Source of the DNA: a virus
Strand: one strand, 5' to 3'
Length of the DNA stretch: 47,407 nt
Virus record (IMG/VR): IMGVR_UViG_3300007280_000520
Coordinates: 1 to 47,407 of that record
Shown here: one piece after another, positions 8,333-16,114 of the stretch
Numbering within the stretch: position 1 is the stretch's first letter
Layout: each line of letters starts with the position of its first letter
The notes under the pieces: model-generated
Told to the model about the DNA's origin: nothing
Seen by the model: only the letters and a program-made list of their open reading frames with translations
Databases searched by the model: none
Position numbers and translations under genes: made by a program

Positions 8333-9085
8333 ATGAGTACAATTAAAGACGTAGTACAGGACGTGGTAAAGATGACTGCGAGTCTTGGTATCTTTTCCTT
8401 TGTCAAAGTAGATGGCGATGATGAAAATACTAAGTTTGCGGCTATTGATGCTGACCAGACAGTAATCGTTAATGCAAAGCTACATGAATCAGTTGCTGAT
8501 CTAAAAGGTAACTTTGGCTTTGGCAACCTAGCTTTTTTAAGCGGTATTTGCGGACTTCGCGGATACAAAGAAGATGGCGCAAAAGTAGAAGTTCTACAGC
8601 GTGAACGCAATGGCGTTAATGAACCTGAAGCATTGCAGTTTAGCGATGAGTTTGGTAACAACGATCGATATCGTCTAATGAATGAAGTACAAGTGCGTTC
8701 AGCATTTGTTGAAATGGAATTTAATGGCGTATCTGAATGGGATGTAGTGTTTGAACCTACAAAGCAAAAAGTAGGAGAGCTACAAGAGATTGCTGGCATT
8801 TATGGTGGTATCGAACCTAACTTTGCTATTAAAACTGATGGTAGTGACTTGATTGTTACTGTTGGAGACTCAGGCGGAAGTTACACAGGTAAGCGAACAT
8901 TTGCAACCGGTGTAAAAGGATCAATGCCAGAAGGATTTACATGGCCATTGTCACAGTTTTTAAATATCCTAAAACTTGGTATGACTGCACAGTGTACAGT
9001 GCGAGTAAGTTCACTAGGTGTTATTATGGTTAACATTGATACAGGTGTCGCTGAGTACGAGTATTTGCTACCAGCATTTTCATAA
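8333..9085 (+). CDS. DNA polymerase sliding clamp, T4 gp45-like
   Basis: 250 residues, close to the usual length of phage clamps (~228). The segment 'DLKGNFGFGNLAFLSGIC' at about 46-63 aligns with the gp45 strand-helix region. A second half with 'KGSMPEGFTWPLSQFLNILK' and a C-terminal beta hairpin fits the two-domain clamp fold. It would form a trimeric ring that tethers the phage DNA polymerase and, in T4-like phages, co-activates late transcription with gp33 and gp55. It has its own promoter. The DpdA-like gene follows 10 bases later. Confidence 0.6.
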   Translation: MSTIKDVVQDVVKMTASLGIFSFVKVDGDDENTKFAAIDADQTVIVNAKLHESVADLKGNFGFGNLAFLSGICGLRGYKEDGAKVEVLQRERNGVNEPEALQFSDEFGNNDRYRLMNEVQVRSAFVEMEFNGVSEWDVVFEPTKQKVGELQEIAGIYGGIEPNFAIKTDGSDLIVTVGDSGGSYTGKRTFATGVKGSMPEGFTWPLSQFLNILKLGMTAQCTVRVSSLGVIMVNIDTGVAEYEYLLPAFS

Positions 9086-9095
9086 AGTGGGAACA

Positions 9096-10598
9096 ATGGA
9101 TATAAATTTAACAAAACGGAATAAAGATTATAGTGTATTTTTGCCTAGCATTAGTACGTTCTATAATAACGTTATTGCCAAGTACAAAGCACAAGGCACT
9201 GACTTTATTCCAGATGAACGCATACCAGCCGGCTTTGATAAAGGTATTGAAGGCATGGACTTTTTGCGATCAGATAGTTACTTTCCTTATAAGTGGGGGC
9301 TATACTCAGCAGGACATGCTCAGTTAAATCTCGATAAGGCAGATGTAAGTGACTATATGGTGCAAAAACGAGACAGAGAAAATACTTTTATCCTCGGTGA
9401 TAGTGGTGGGTTCCAGATTATTAAAGGTGTTATCCAGTGTGACTGGAAAAACTTTAAAACTGATGACACTCTGCGTGAAACAATTCTTAATTGGCTTGAG
9501 TACACAGCAGACTACAGTATGATTTTGGATATTCCAACACTAGCGGCAGATCCAACGTTTACTGAACGTACAGGTATCACAAGTTTTAATCAGTGTTTAG
9601 AGTATACAGATTTTAATGTAGAATGGTTTAAGCGTAACCGAAAGTACCAAACAAAGTACTTGAATGTTATGCAAGGACGCAATTGGGATGAAGCAGAGTA
9701 CTGGTACGATCATATGAAGAAGCATGACTTGGAAGGTTTTGCATTTGGTGGTAGTGCTAAGAATGACATCAACATTGTTTTACGTACACTAATTAAAATG
9801 CGTGATGATAAACAGCTTGAGCGTGGTAAACGAGACTTGCTACACTATCTAGGTATTAGTAAACTAGAGTGGGCAGTAGCATACACTGCAATCAAACGTG
9901 CATTGCGTAAGACAGTAAACGAAGACATTGAAGTAATGTTTGATTGTGCATCTCCATTTATTGCAACAGCAATGGGTCAGATGTATACGCAACACTCGCA
10001 TCGTAATAATAAGTTTGGTTATGTTATGGACAGTGCAGTAGATAATAAAGCACTAGCAGGAAGTGACATTCCGTTTCCTTGGGGAAGCCCTATTGGAGAT
10101 AGACTTACAATGGGTGATGTTTGTTGGTACAAACCAGGTATGCTTAACAAAAATGGTAAAGAAGGCAAAACATCTTGGGATAGTTTTAGTTACTTCTTAC
10201 TAATGGGTCACAATGTTTATAGTCATTTGGAAAGTGTACAACGTGCGAATGAATTAACTGATGCAGTTCGCAAACAATACTCTCCATCATATACTGATTG
10301 GACAAAAATTAAAAGTGGTAGTAAAGAAGATCAGTTTGATCCTTGGGTACCACGTAACGTAGTTTACATGACGAGTTTCATTGAACAATTGTTTGAAAGT
10401 GAAACTCCCATGCAAATGTTGGATGATGCCGCACCTATGTTGGCAAACTTCAACGGCGTCAAGTCACTATCAACGACAGGCAAATCAACAAAATCACTGT
10501 TTACTGTAAAAACGGTTTTGGATGACGTCACAAACGAAGAGTTCTCAGACGAGGATCTTGAAAACGCAAATAACATTATGGAAAATATGGAGGCTTAA
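9096..10598 (+). CDS. dpdA: DpdA/tRNA-guanine transglycosylase-like protein
   Basis: 500 residues from the ATG at 9096. The TGT hallmark 'DSGGFQ' is at 102-107, where Asp102 would contact or activate the base. Other TGT-fold features are 'FAFGGSAKNDI' at about 215-225 (substrate glycine pocket), 'YLGISKLEWAVAY' at about 251, and 'MFDCASPF' at 281-288, a likely position for the second catalytic Asp. In phages, DpdA inserts a 7-deazaguanine base into DNA by base exchange; bacterial TGT acts on tRNA. FolE, a QueD-like protein and QueE elsewhere in the window support a 7-deazaguanine role. The Asp- and Glu-rich C-terminus is an extension. Confidence 0.75.
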   Translation: MDINLTKRNKDYSVFLPSISTFYNNVIAKYKAQGTDFIPDERIPAGFDKGIEGMDFLRSDSYFPYKWGLYSAGHAQLNLDKADVSDYMVQKRDRENTFILGDSGGFQIIKGVIQCDWKNFKTDDTLRETILNWLEYTADYSMILDIPTLAADPTFTERTGITSFNQCLEYTDFNVEWFKRNRKYQTKYLNVMQGRNWDEAEYWYDHMKKHDLEGFAFGGSAKNDINIVLRTLIKMRDDKQLERGKRDLLHYLGISKLEWAVAYTAIKRALRKTVNEDIEVMFDCASPFIATAMGQMYTQHSHRNNKFGYVMDSAVDNKALAGSDIPFPWGSPIGDRLTMGDVCWYKPGMLNKNGKEGKTSWDSFSYFLLMGHNVYSHLESVQRANELTDAVRKQYSPSYTDWTKIKSGSKEDQFDPWVPRNVVYMTSFIEQLFESETPMQMLDDAAPMLANFNGVKSLSTTGKSTKSLFTVKTVLDDVTNEEFSDEDLENANNIMENMEA

Positions 10599-10599
10599 T

Positions 10600-10776
10600 A
10601 TGGCTAAAAAAATTCGACTAATTGATGAAGATGCAACAGAAGCAACAACAGATGAAACATCTTCTGTTGTTATTGATGGCATCGATCCAGAAGCTTTTAT
10701 GAAGTATATCGAAGCAATCGATTGGAAACTTTGGGAACTTCTAAAGCTAGCACGTAAACACATGGGCGAGGAGTAA
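10600..10776 (+). CDS. small acidic hypothetical protein
   Basis: 58 residues starting at the ATG just after the DpdA stop, with a GGAGG upstream in the end of dpdA. The N-terminal half is rich in Thr, Glu and Asp; the C-terminal half is helical and aromatic (YIEAIDWKLWELLKLARKHM). It may be a small partner of DpdA or of the QueD-like protein that follows 5 bases later; this is inferred only from position. Confidence 0.6.
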   Translation: MAKKIRLIDEDATEATTDETSSVVIDGIDPEAFMKYIEAIDWKLWELLKLARKHMGEE

Positions 10777-10780
10777 GATT

Positions 10781-11164
10781 GTGCTAAGTGTATCTAAAAG
10801 ACAAATTTGGGTTACTTTCCAAAAGGAAGGTATCCATTTGTATCCTGCCGCAAAAGACGATCCAGCGTTGGCAACAGGCGGATGGGACGATGTGTCATTC
10901 CTCGGCGTAGCCCATAGACACATCTTTCACTTTCGGGTAGCAATCGATGTGCAACACAATGATAGAGATATTGAATTTATCCAATTCAAGCGGTGGCTGG
11001 AATCACTGTATTCAGACGGAACTCTGGAGTTGAATCATCGTAGTTGTGAAATGATTGCAGAAGAACTAGCACAACAAATTAATAACAAATATCCGAATCG
11101 TTCTATTACTATCAGCGTAGCTGAAGATAATGAGAACGGTGCAACCTTAACTTTCACATCATAA
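10781..11164 (+). CDS. QueD/6-pyruvoyl-tetrahydropterin synthase-like protein
   Basis: 127 residues with a GTG start. The pattern 'AHRHIFHFRVAIDV' (44-57) aligns with the HxH zinc-binding strand of the QueD/PTPS family, with His19 a possible third ligand. 'SCEMIAEELAQQI' and 'VAEDNENGATL' near the C-terminus fit the conserved 'T/S-E-x-hA' helix and the 'E' strand. QueD converts dihydroneopterin triphosphate (the FolE product) to carboxytetrahydropterin. No Cys lies between His19 and His45, where the catalytic Cys usually is, so the activity may differ. Context with dpdA, folE and queE supports the call. Confidence 0.5.
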   Translation: MLSVSKRQIWVTFQKEGIHLYPAAKDDPALATGGWDDVSFLGVAHRHIFHFRVAIDVQHNDRDIEFIQFKRWLESLYSDGTLELNHRSCEMIAEELAQQINNKYPNRSITISVAEDNENGATLTFTS

Positions 11165-11176
11165 AGGAATAATGTG

Positions 11177-11497
11177 ATGACTACTCAGTATCGTATTGGT
11201 GGAATGTACACCATTCAAGATATTAAATTTGATCTTCTAAAGATCATCCAGCCATATGATGGCTATATTGCAGGTCCGAAACAAACTGCTCAAGTTGAAA
11301 AATTGTTTCGTGCTTTCTTGTCAGATTTGCAAGGAAGCTGGAAGATTCGGGAGTATGAGATTTCATCTACCGAGAAAGAGAACGCTGTGACGTTCGACAT
11401 TAATGTCAAAATTCACAAAGACCGAGCGCCAAAGCGTTTAAAAATTCATGTTGGACGTTATGTTCACTTCCGTGACAAGCAGGAACAGGCGGCATGA
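11177..11497 (+). CDS. small hypothetical protein
   Basis: 106 residues from the ATG at 11177; a GTG immediately before it is also possible. AAAGGAAT lies upstream. The protein shows alternating beta strands (YDGYIAGPKQT, VTFDINVKIH, RLKIHVGRYVHF) with basic character near the C-terminus, compatible with a small nucleic-acid or structural protein. No family was recognised. It is packed between the QueD-like gene and the cytidylyltransferase-cupin gene, with one base separating it from the latter. Confidence 0.6.
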   Translation: MTTQYRIGGMYTIQDIKFDLLKIIQPYDGYIAGPKQTAQVEKLFRAFLSDLQGSWKIREYEISSTEKENAVTFDINVKIHKDRAPKRLKIHVGRYVHFRDKQEQAA

Positions 11498-11498
11498 T

Positions 11499-12257
11499 AT
11501 GAGTAAAGTTGTTTTAGTCACTGGTGGCTTTGACCCCTTACACAGAGGTCATATTGCATATTTTAAAGCCGCAAGGGAACTAGGCAACGAGCTTTGGGTA
11601 GGAGTAAACAGTGACGAATGGCTGACCCGTAAAAAAGGTCAGCCGTTTATGTCTTGGACTGATCGTCATGATATTATTAACGAGCTCGGTTGCGTAGATA
11701 GAGTAATTGCATTTAACGATGATGACAATACAGCATGTGATGCAATTACAAAAGTATTAGAAATGCATCTTGGTGATGTTATATTTGCTAATGGTGGAGA
11801 CCGAGGCAAAGATAATATTCCTGAAATGTCAGTAAACAATGATCGTGTATCGTTTGCATTTAGTGTTGGCGGCGATGATAAAAAGAATTCAAGTAGCTGG
11901 ATTTTAAAAGAGTGGAGCCAACCTACTACACAAAGAGCTTGGGGTAGTTACACAGTACTACACAAAGGACCAGGCTGGCAAGTAAAAGAACTTGCGTTTG
12001 GAAATAAAACTCCGCTCAGTGATCAACGACACTTTATCCGTAGTGAGCATTGGCATGTAATTGAAGGAACCATTCTTATGGATTTAGAATTTCCTAATGG
12101 CGACAAGGAAAGCAAAAGATATGGTCCAGGTGAAAGCATCGACATTCCAGTATGTACATGGCACAAAGCACACAATGTAGGCAGTGGGACTGCCAAGGTT
12201 ATTGAAGTATGGATGGGTGAAGAACTAACAGAAGATGATATTGAAAGGAGAGACTAA
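11499..12257 (+). CDS. cytidylyltransferase-cupin fusion protein
   Basis: 252 residues, starting at the ATG at 11499 because the nucleotidyltransferase fold begins there. Residues ~3-135 are a cytidylyltransferase-like domain with the HxGH nucleotide motif (GGFDPLHRGHIAYF). Residues ~150-245 are a RmlC-like cupin: 'SEHWHVIEGTILMD' and 'PGESIDIPVCTWHKA' supply the two cupin motifs with candidate metal-binding His residues, resembling the type II mannose-6-phosphate isomerase domain. It may activate a sugar- or polyol-phosphate with CTP and isomerise or bind a sugar phosphate. It is followed without a gap by a membrane protein and a HAD phosphatase, suggesting a small nucleotide-sugar operon. 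Confidence 0.75.
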   Translation: MSKVVLVTGGFDPLHRGHIAYFKAARELGNELWVGVNSDEWLTRKKGQPFMSWTDRHDIINELGCVDRVIAFNDDDNTACDAITKVLEMHLGDVIFANGGDRGKDNIPEMSVNNDRVSFAFSVGGDDKKNSSSWILKEWSQPTTQRAWGSYTVLHKGPGWQVKELAFGNKTPLSDQRHFIRSEHWHVIEGTILMDLEFPNGDKESKRYGPGESIDIPVCTWHKAHNVGSGTAKVIEVWMGEELTEDDIERRD

Positions 12258-12523
12258 TGACTGATTATTATGCATTACACTGGAGCGACATATTTGGAAA
12301 CATGGGGGTATTACTTCTAGTGTCAACCTACTTGTTGCTACAGGCAGATAAAATTGACGCTAAAGGTTTCTTTTATAGTTTCGCAAACTTGATGGTAGCA
12401 TTGCTATTATTTGTTAACTTGTATTTTAAACCAGTACTAGCAAATATTACACTTGAGATATTTTGGGCGGCTATCAGCATATACGGATTGTATAAGTGGA
12501 ACAAAAAAAGGAAAAACAAGTGA
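12257..12523 (+). CDS. CBU_0592-like small membrane protein
   Basis: 88 residues with three hydrophobic segments (about 13-32, 40-60, 64-82). The sequence pattern, 'DIFGNMGVLLLVSTYLLLQ' at the start and 'LEIFWAAISIYGLYKW' near the end, matches the bacterial CBU_0592 membrane family, which has no proven function. Its ATG overlaps the previous stop. A membrane protein between a nucleotidyltransferase-cupin and a phosphatase could act in sugar or lipid handling, but this is a guess. Confidence 0.65.
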   Translation: MTDYYALHWSDIFGNMGVLLLVSTYLLLQADKIDAKGFFYSFANLMVALLLFVNLYFKPVLANITLEIFWAAISIYGLYKWNKKRKNK

Positions 12524-12858
12524 AATATGTTATCGATATTGACGGCACTATTTGCAAAGAAGTAATTATACCTGACAGTGGTGGTAAAAAAGACTATGCC
12601 AATCACATTCCAATGCCAGAGCGTATTGCAAAAGTAAACGCATTGTACGATGCAGGACATACAATTAAATACATGACTGCACGTGGTATTACAAGCGGTG
12701 TTGACTATTATAATTTAACAAACAACCAACTCATTGAATGGGGTTGTAAGTTTCATGAACTAAGCGTAGGTAAAAAAGAACACTACGACATTTGGATTGA
12801 CGACAAAGCATTTTGGAGTGAAAACTTCTTCCGTGAAACAGGCGAGAGCTATGAGTAA
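12520..12858 (+). CDS. HAD-superfamily phosphatase
   Basis: 112 residues. I chose the GTG at 12520, which overlaps the previous stop and follows AAAAAGGAAA, because the HAD fold begins there. Motif I 'VIDIDGTI' (about 4-11) supplies the nucleophile Asp and acid/base Asp. 'YMTARG' at about 48-53 is motif II, and 'DIWIDDKAFW' at about 90-99 is the C-terminal Asp pair that binds Mg2+. Proteins of this size and pattern occur in capsule and sugar-phosphate gene clusters. It overlaps the PEPCK gene by 8 bases. Confidence 0.8.
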   Translation: MKYVIDIDGTICKEVIIPDSGGKKDYANHIPMPERIAKVNALYDAGHTIKYMTARGITSGVDYYNLTNNQLIEWGCKFHELSVGKKEHYDIWIDDKAFWSENFFRETGESYE

Positions 12859-14053
12859 CATTGAAATTGAAACACACCCAACAGGACGTAGTCCAGAAAA
12901 CAAATACTTTTTTGGAGATAAAACAAAGCACTTGGATCTAACAAGACCCAAGTACAATAAAATTGGTAAAGAAGAGGACTTTCAAAAGTTCTATGATCAG
13001 CTTATTGAATATACCTACAAGCACAGTTTGATTTTTTATACATCTGGCTTCTGCTTTCGAGTAGATACAAATGATGATAGGCATGCACAGTTTGTTCGCA
13101 ATATGTTTACAGTTGAAGACAATGCAGGAGATCATTTTCCAGCATGGGTTATTACGCATAACACAGAAATTGATCTTCCTGAGCCAAAGATATATGTCCA
13201 CTTGGACAGAAGAAGAATGTTAATTGGTGGTACAACCTTTTTAGGAGAGATTAAAAAAGGTGTATTTGGTATCATTAGTTTTGAGTTGCCTGATAAAGGA
13301 TACCTCCCTATGCATTGTAGTGCCTTTACCTATAAAGATACTGTCAATGTTATGTTTGGTTTAAGCGGCACAGGTAAAACTACATTAAGTAGTGATCCAG
13401 ACTATCAATTAATTAGTGATGATGAAGTTGCATGGATGCAAGAAGGCATCAATATGATAGAAACAGGATGCTATGCAAAGAGCGAAGGATTATCTCCTGA
13501 TACACATAAAACAATTTATGATGCAGTAGAGCTAGCACGTAGTAGAGACACCTTAGTTGTAGAAAATCCACAGGCGGCAAATGCCAGATTGAGCTATCCA
13601 ATTGATTGTGTTGAAAATGCATATCATGAACCTGAAGGTTGGGATCACCCACACAATATTTTCTTCCTAACAATGGATGCAACAGGAACGTTTCCAGCAG
13701 TAAGTAAAATTACTGGACAAACTGTCAGACGTTTCTTTGAAACTGGATATACCAGTCAAATGCCAGGAACAGAAGCTGGTAGTAATGAAATTAAAAAAGT
13801 GTTTAGTCCATGTTATGGATCACCGTTTATGCCTAGAGATGTTAGTGTTTATTCTGACATGCTTATGGATAAGATTACAAAGCATTCCTGTGATGTATAC
13901 TTAATTAATACTGGAATGAATAATGAAGGCAGACGCTTTCCTCTAGACTACACACGCAAATGTGTCAAAGATGCCATCCAAGAAACAGCAATTGACAACA
14001 GTGTCGAATGTTTAGAACACTTGGAGAAAATGATAGATGGATCCGACACCTGA
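12851..14053 (+). CDS. pckA: ATP-type phosphoenolpyruvate carboxykinase-like protein
   Basis: 400 residues from the ATG at 12851. PEPCK converts oxaloacetate and ATP to PEP, CO2 and ADP, the entry step of gluconeogenesis. Conserved blocks: 'TGRSPENKYFFGD' (11-23), 'MLIGGTTFLGEIKKGVFG' (123-140), 'MHCSAF', the kinase-1a P-loop 'FGLSGTGKTTLSSDP' (169-183), the metal-binding 'LISDDEVAW', the Arg of 'ARLSYPID', and 'INTGMNNE'. Bacterial enzymes have about 530-540 residues; this one is shorter at both ends, but the active-site motifs are present. It lies upstream of an aldolase gene with one small gene between. It could be a diverged kinase with a new substrate. Confidence 0.85.
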   Translation: MSNIEIETHPTGRSPENKYFFGDKTKHLDLTRPKYNKIGKEEDFQKFYDQLIEYTYKHSLIFYTSGFCFRVDTNDDRHAQFVRNMFTVEDNAGDHFPAWVITHNTEIDLPEPKIYVHLDRRRMLIGGTTFLGEIKKGVFGIISFELPDKGYLPMHCSAFTYKDTVNVMFGLSGTGKTTLSSDPDYQLISDDEVAWMQEGINMIETGCYAKSEGLSPDTHKTIYDAVELARSRDTLVVENPQAANARLSYPIDCVENAYHEPEGWDHPHNIFFLTMDATGTFPAVSKITGQTVRRFFETGYTSQMPGTEAGSNEIKKVFSPCYGSPFMPRDVSVYSDMLMDKITKHSCDVYLINTGMNNEGRRFPLDYTRKCVKDAIQETAIDNSVECLEHLEKMIDGSDT

Positions 14054-14252
14054 GGAAATTAAAGAAGCATTTAGATTATTCTTTTTGGTCAAAGGCCATA
14101 TGGATATAACAGAAGAAATGGCACTAGCAAGTGCGCCAGGATATTTTAGAAGACTTTGGATTGCTGGATGTAATGGTGCTCCATTATATGATTACGATGA
14201 ACAATTTGAAATAGAATGGGAAACGTTTAAAAAGGAAAGAGGATATGACTGA
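14037..14252 (+). CDS. small hypothetical protein
   Basis: 71 residues, starting inside the end of the PEPCK gene (17-base overlap) and overlapping the aldolase start by 8 bases. It is helical and acidic with several Trp and Tyr residues (FRRLWIAGCNGAPLYDYDEQ). No family was recognised. The tight overlaps on both sides indicate co-translation with the two gluconeogenic genes. Confidence 0.6.
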   Translation: MDPTPEEIKEAFRLFFLVKGHMDITEEMALASAPGYFRRLWIAGCNGAPLYDYDEQFEIEWETFKKERGYD

Positions 14253-15051
14253 TCATAGATTTATTGCAGCAATGGATCACAGTGGTGGTTCAACAGGCGG
14301 CGTACTAGAACGCTACGGACAAGAATACACAGAAGAAGATAAAATGGAGAAAGTTCATGCTATGCGTCTTAGAATGGTCAACAGTCCTGACTTCAACGAC
14401 TCAAACATCTGGGGAGCAATCCTCTACCAAGACACAGTTACACGTGGCATGGTTAACATCTTGGATGAAAAAGGTATTGACACGTTCTTAAAGATTGACA
14501 GTGGATGTGATGCTGACGGAACACTCAAACAATTTCCAGTAAAGCAGATGTTGGAGTTTGCTACAAACGGTATTGGTCCTAAAATATATGGAACAAAGAT
14601 GCGAAGTATTGTACATGGGTCAGGAATGATTCATCCTGTACTTAAACAACAGTTTACACTTGCTCGTACTATTTGGGATCATGGACTTGTTCCTATTATT
14701 GAACCAGAAGTGCCTATTGATCATCCAATAAAGGAACAAGTAGAAGATGATTTAGAATATCATTTACTTGAGTTCTTAGACACTTATCCAGGTAAGTGTA
14801 TTTTAAAACTAACACCACCAGAAAAGCCAAACCTATATCACAATCTTACAGTGCTACCTAATGTAGAACGTGTCGTGTTTTTAAGTGGCGGGTATCCTAC
14901 AATAGAAGCCTGCCGTAGATTAAAAGCCAATGAAAATGTCACTGCTAGTTTTAGCCGTGCATTAAGTGAAGGGTTAAAATATTCATTGACACAATCAGAG
15001 TTTGATGCTAAAATGAAACAGAATATTAAAATGATTACAGAGGCTAGTTAA
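14245..15051 (+). CDS. fda: class I fructose-bisphosphate aldolase
   Basis: 268 residues. This family condenses dihydroxyacetone phosphate with glyceraldehyde 3-phosphate to fructose 1,6-bisphosphate through a Schiff-base Lys. Diagnostic blocks: 'FIAAMDHSGGSTGGVLERYG' at the N-terminus, 'GAILYQDTV' at about 53, 'FLKIDSGCD' at about 83, 'GTKMRSIV', 'LVPIIEPEVPID', 'KCILKLTPPEKPNLY' (likely Schiff-base Lys in LKLT), and 'VVFLSGGYPTIEA'. The order and spacing match bacterial class I aldolases, slightly shortened. With PEPCK it forms a gluconeogenic pair. A glycosyltransferase gene starts at the overlapping ATG downstream (TAATG). Confidence 0.9.
   Translation: MTDHRFIAAMDHSGGSTGGVLERYGQEYTEEDKMEKVHAMRLRMVNSPDFNDSNIWGAILYQDTVTRGMVNILDEKGIDTFLKIDSGCDADGTLKQFPVKQMLEFATNGIGPKIYGTKMRSIVHGSGMIHPVLKQQFTLARTIWDHGLVPIIEPEVPIDHPIKEQVEDDLEYHLLEFLDTYPGKCILKLTPPEKPNLYHNLTVLPNVERVVFLSGGYPTIEACRRLKANENVTASFSRALSEGLKYSLTQSEFDAKMKQNIKMITEAS
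14986..15014 (+). promoter_or_regulatory. candidate sigma70-type promoter inside the aldolase gene
   Basis: TTGACA at 14986-14991, a 17-bp spacer and TAAAAT at 15009-15014. It lies in the coding sequence, 36 bases before the glycosyltransferase start, and could give that gene and folE extra expression. Coding constraint may explain the match by chance. Confidence 0.35.
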
Positions 15052-16100
15052 TGAATACAATTTGGATTATACCAATTGAACCAATTGATCAAAGATATAC
15101 CAAACAATGGTATGACAACATTCCAGTGATGTTACGCAACAGTACTGATAAATATAATGTAGTTACAATTGACGGTGAAGATTTTGCTCCAGAGCAACGT
15201 AGTGAAGGAGCATTTTTGGACTTTGGTGCGACAAATGTATATAAAGCATCACAGACAGTTGAAGTGAGTAAGCTCTTTAGCAACGGTAAAGTTAAAGCTG
15301 GCGATAAGTTTTTAGTAACAGACGCATGGAACTTTATAATTACTCCAATAAAATACATGAGTGACTTACTAGACATTCCTGTAGAAATACACAGCATCTG
15401 GCATGCAGGTGCTTATGATCCAAGTGACATACTTGGGTATAAAATGAATAAACCTTGGCCTTGGGATGCAGAGCGTAGTTGGTTCCATAGCAGTGACTAT
15501 AACTATTATGCAAGCAATTCTCATCGTGATATGTTCTTAAAAAACTTAGACATTCCCGAAGAGTTTCATCACAAGGCAATACGTAGTGGACAACCACATG
15601 AGCTTATTATTGATAAGCTAACCTGTTATCTGGATACTCCCAAAAAGAAACAAGTTATGTGGCCACATCGTTACAATGCTGACAAACAACCAGAAATTGC
15701 AGAGGATATCTCAAAAGACGTTGACATGATTATCACACAAAAGATGAACTTGTCAAAAGAAGATTACTACGCAACGATGGGAGAAAGTCAGGTTATCTTT
15801 AGTTGTGCATTACATGAAAATTTAGGCATCAGCGTTATGGAGGCAGTATTGGCAGGATGTATTCCTCTTGTTCCAGATCGTTGTAGCTATAGTGAAATGT
15901 ATTTAGACGAGTTCAAATATCCAGAAAAGTGGACTCGTGATTGGGATAATTTTATAGGACACAGACATAAACTTATGGTACGTTTAATGGATATGGTAAA
16001 TGAACCATCTAATTATGTTGAACTAATGGAAAAGCAACGAAAAATATTGATCGATAATTATCTCAATAGTAGCATAATGATCAATAATTTAATACAATAA
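15051..16100 (+). CDS. GT-B family glycosyltransferase
   Basis: 349 residues. The C-terminal half has a GT4-type donor-binding region: 'CALHENLGISVMEAVLAG' contains the E-x7-E motif, followed by 'PLVPDRCSYSEMY'. Upstream, 'VMWPHRYNADKQPEIAED' resembles the 'W-H-R...D-K-x-P' element of phage GT4 enzymes and of tRNA-queuosine mannosyltransferases. Its position just before folE makes a sugar transfer to a 7-deazaguanine-modified nucleic acid worth considering, though a virion or surface glycan target is equally possible. The start overlaps the aldolase stop. Confidence 0.7.
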   Translation: MNTIWIIPIEPIDQRYTKQWYDNIPVMLRNSTDKYNVVTIDGEDFAPEQRSEGAFLDFGATNVYKASQTVEVSKLFSNGKVKAGDKFLVTDAWNFIITPIKYMSDLLDIPVEIHSIWHAGAYDPSDILGYKMNKPWPWDAERSWFHSSDYNYYASNSHRDMFLKNLDIPEEFHHKAIRSGQPHELIIDKLTCYLDTPKKKQVMWPHRYNADKQPEIAEDISKDVDMIITQKMNLSKEDYYATMGESQVIFSCALHENLGISVMEAVLAGCIPLVPDRCSYSEMYLDEFKYPEKWTRDWDNFIGHRHKLMVRLMDMVNEPSNYVELMEKQRKILIDNYLNSSIMINNLIQ

Positions 16101-16114
16101 GGAACATAGTATAA

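Noticed and set aside
16048-16076. TTGATC and TAGCAT with 17-bp spacing before folE
   Set aside because: Both boxes differ from consensus, and the aldolase/glycosyltransferase transcript can already cover folE.
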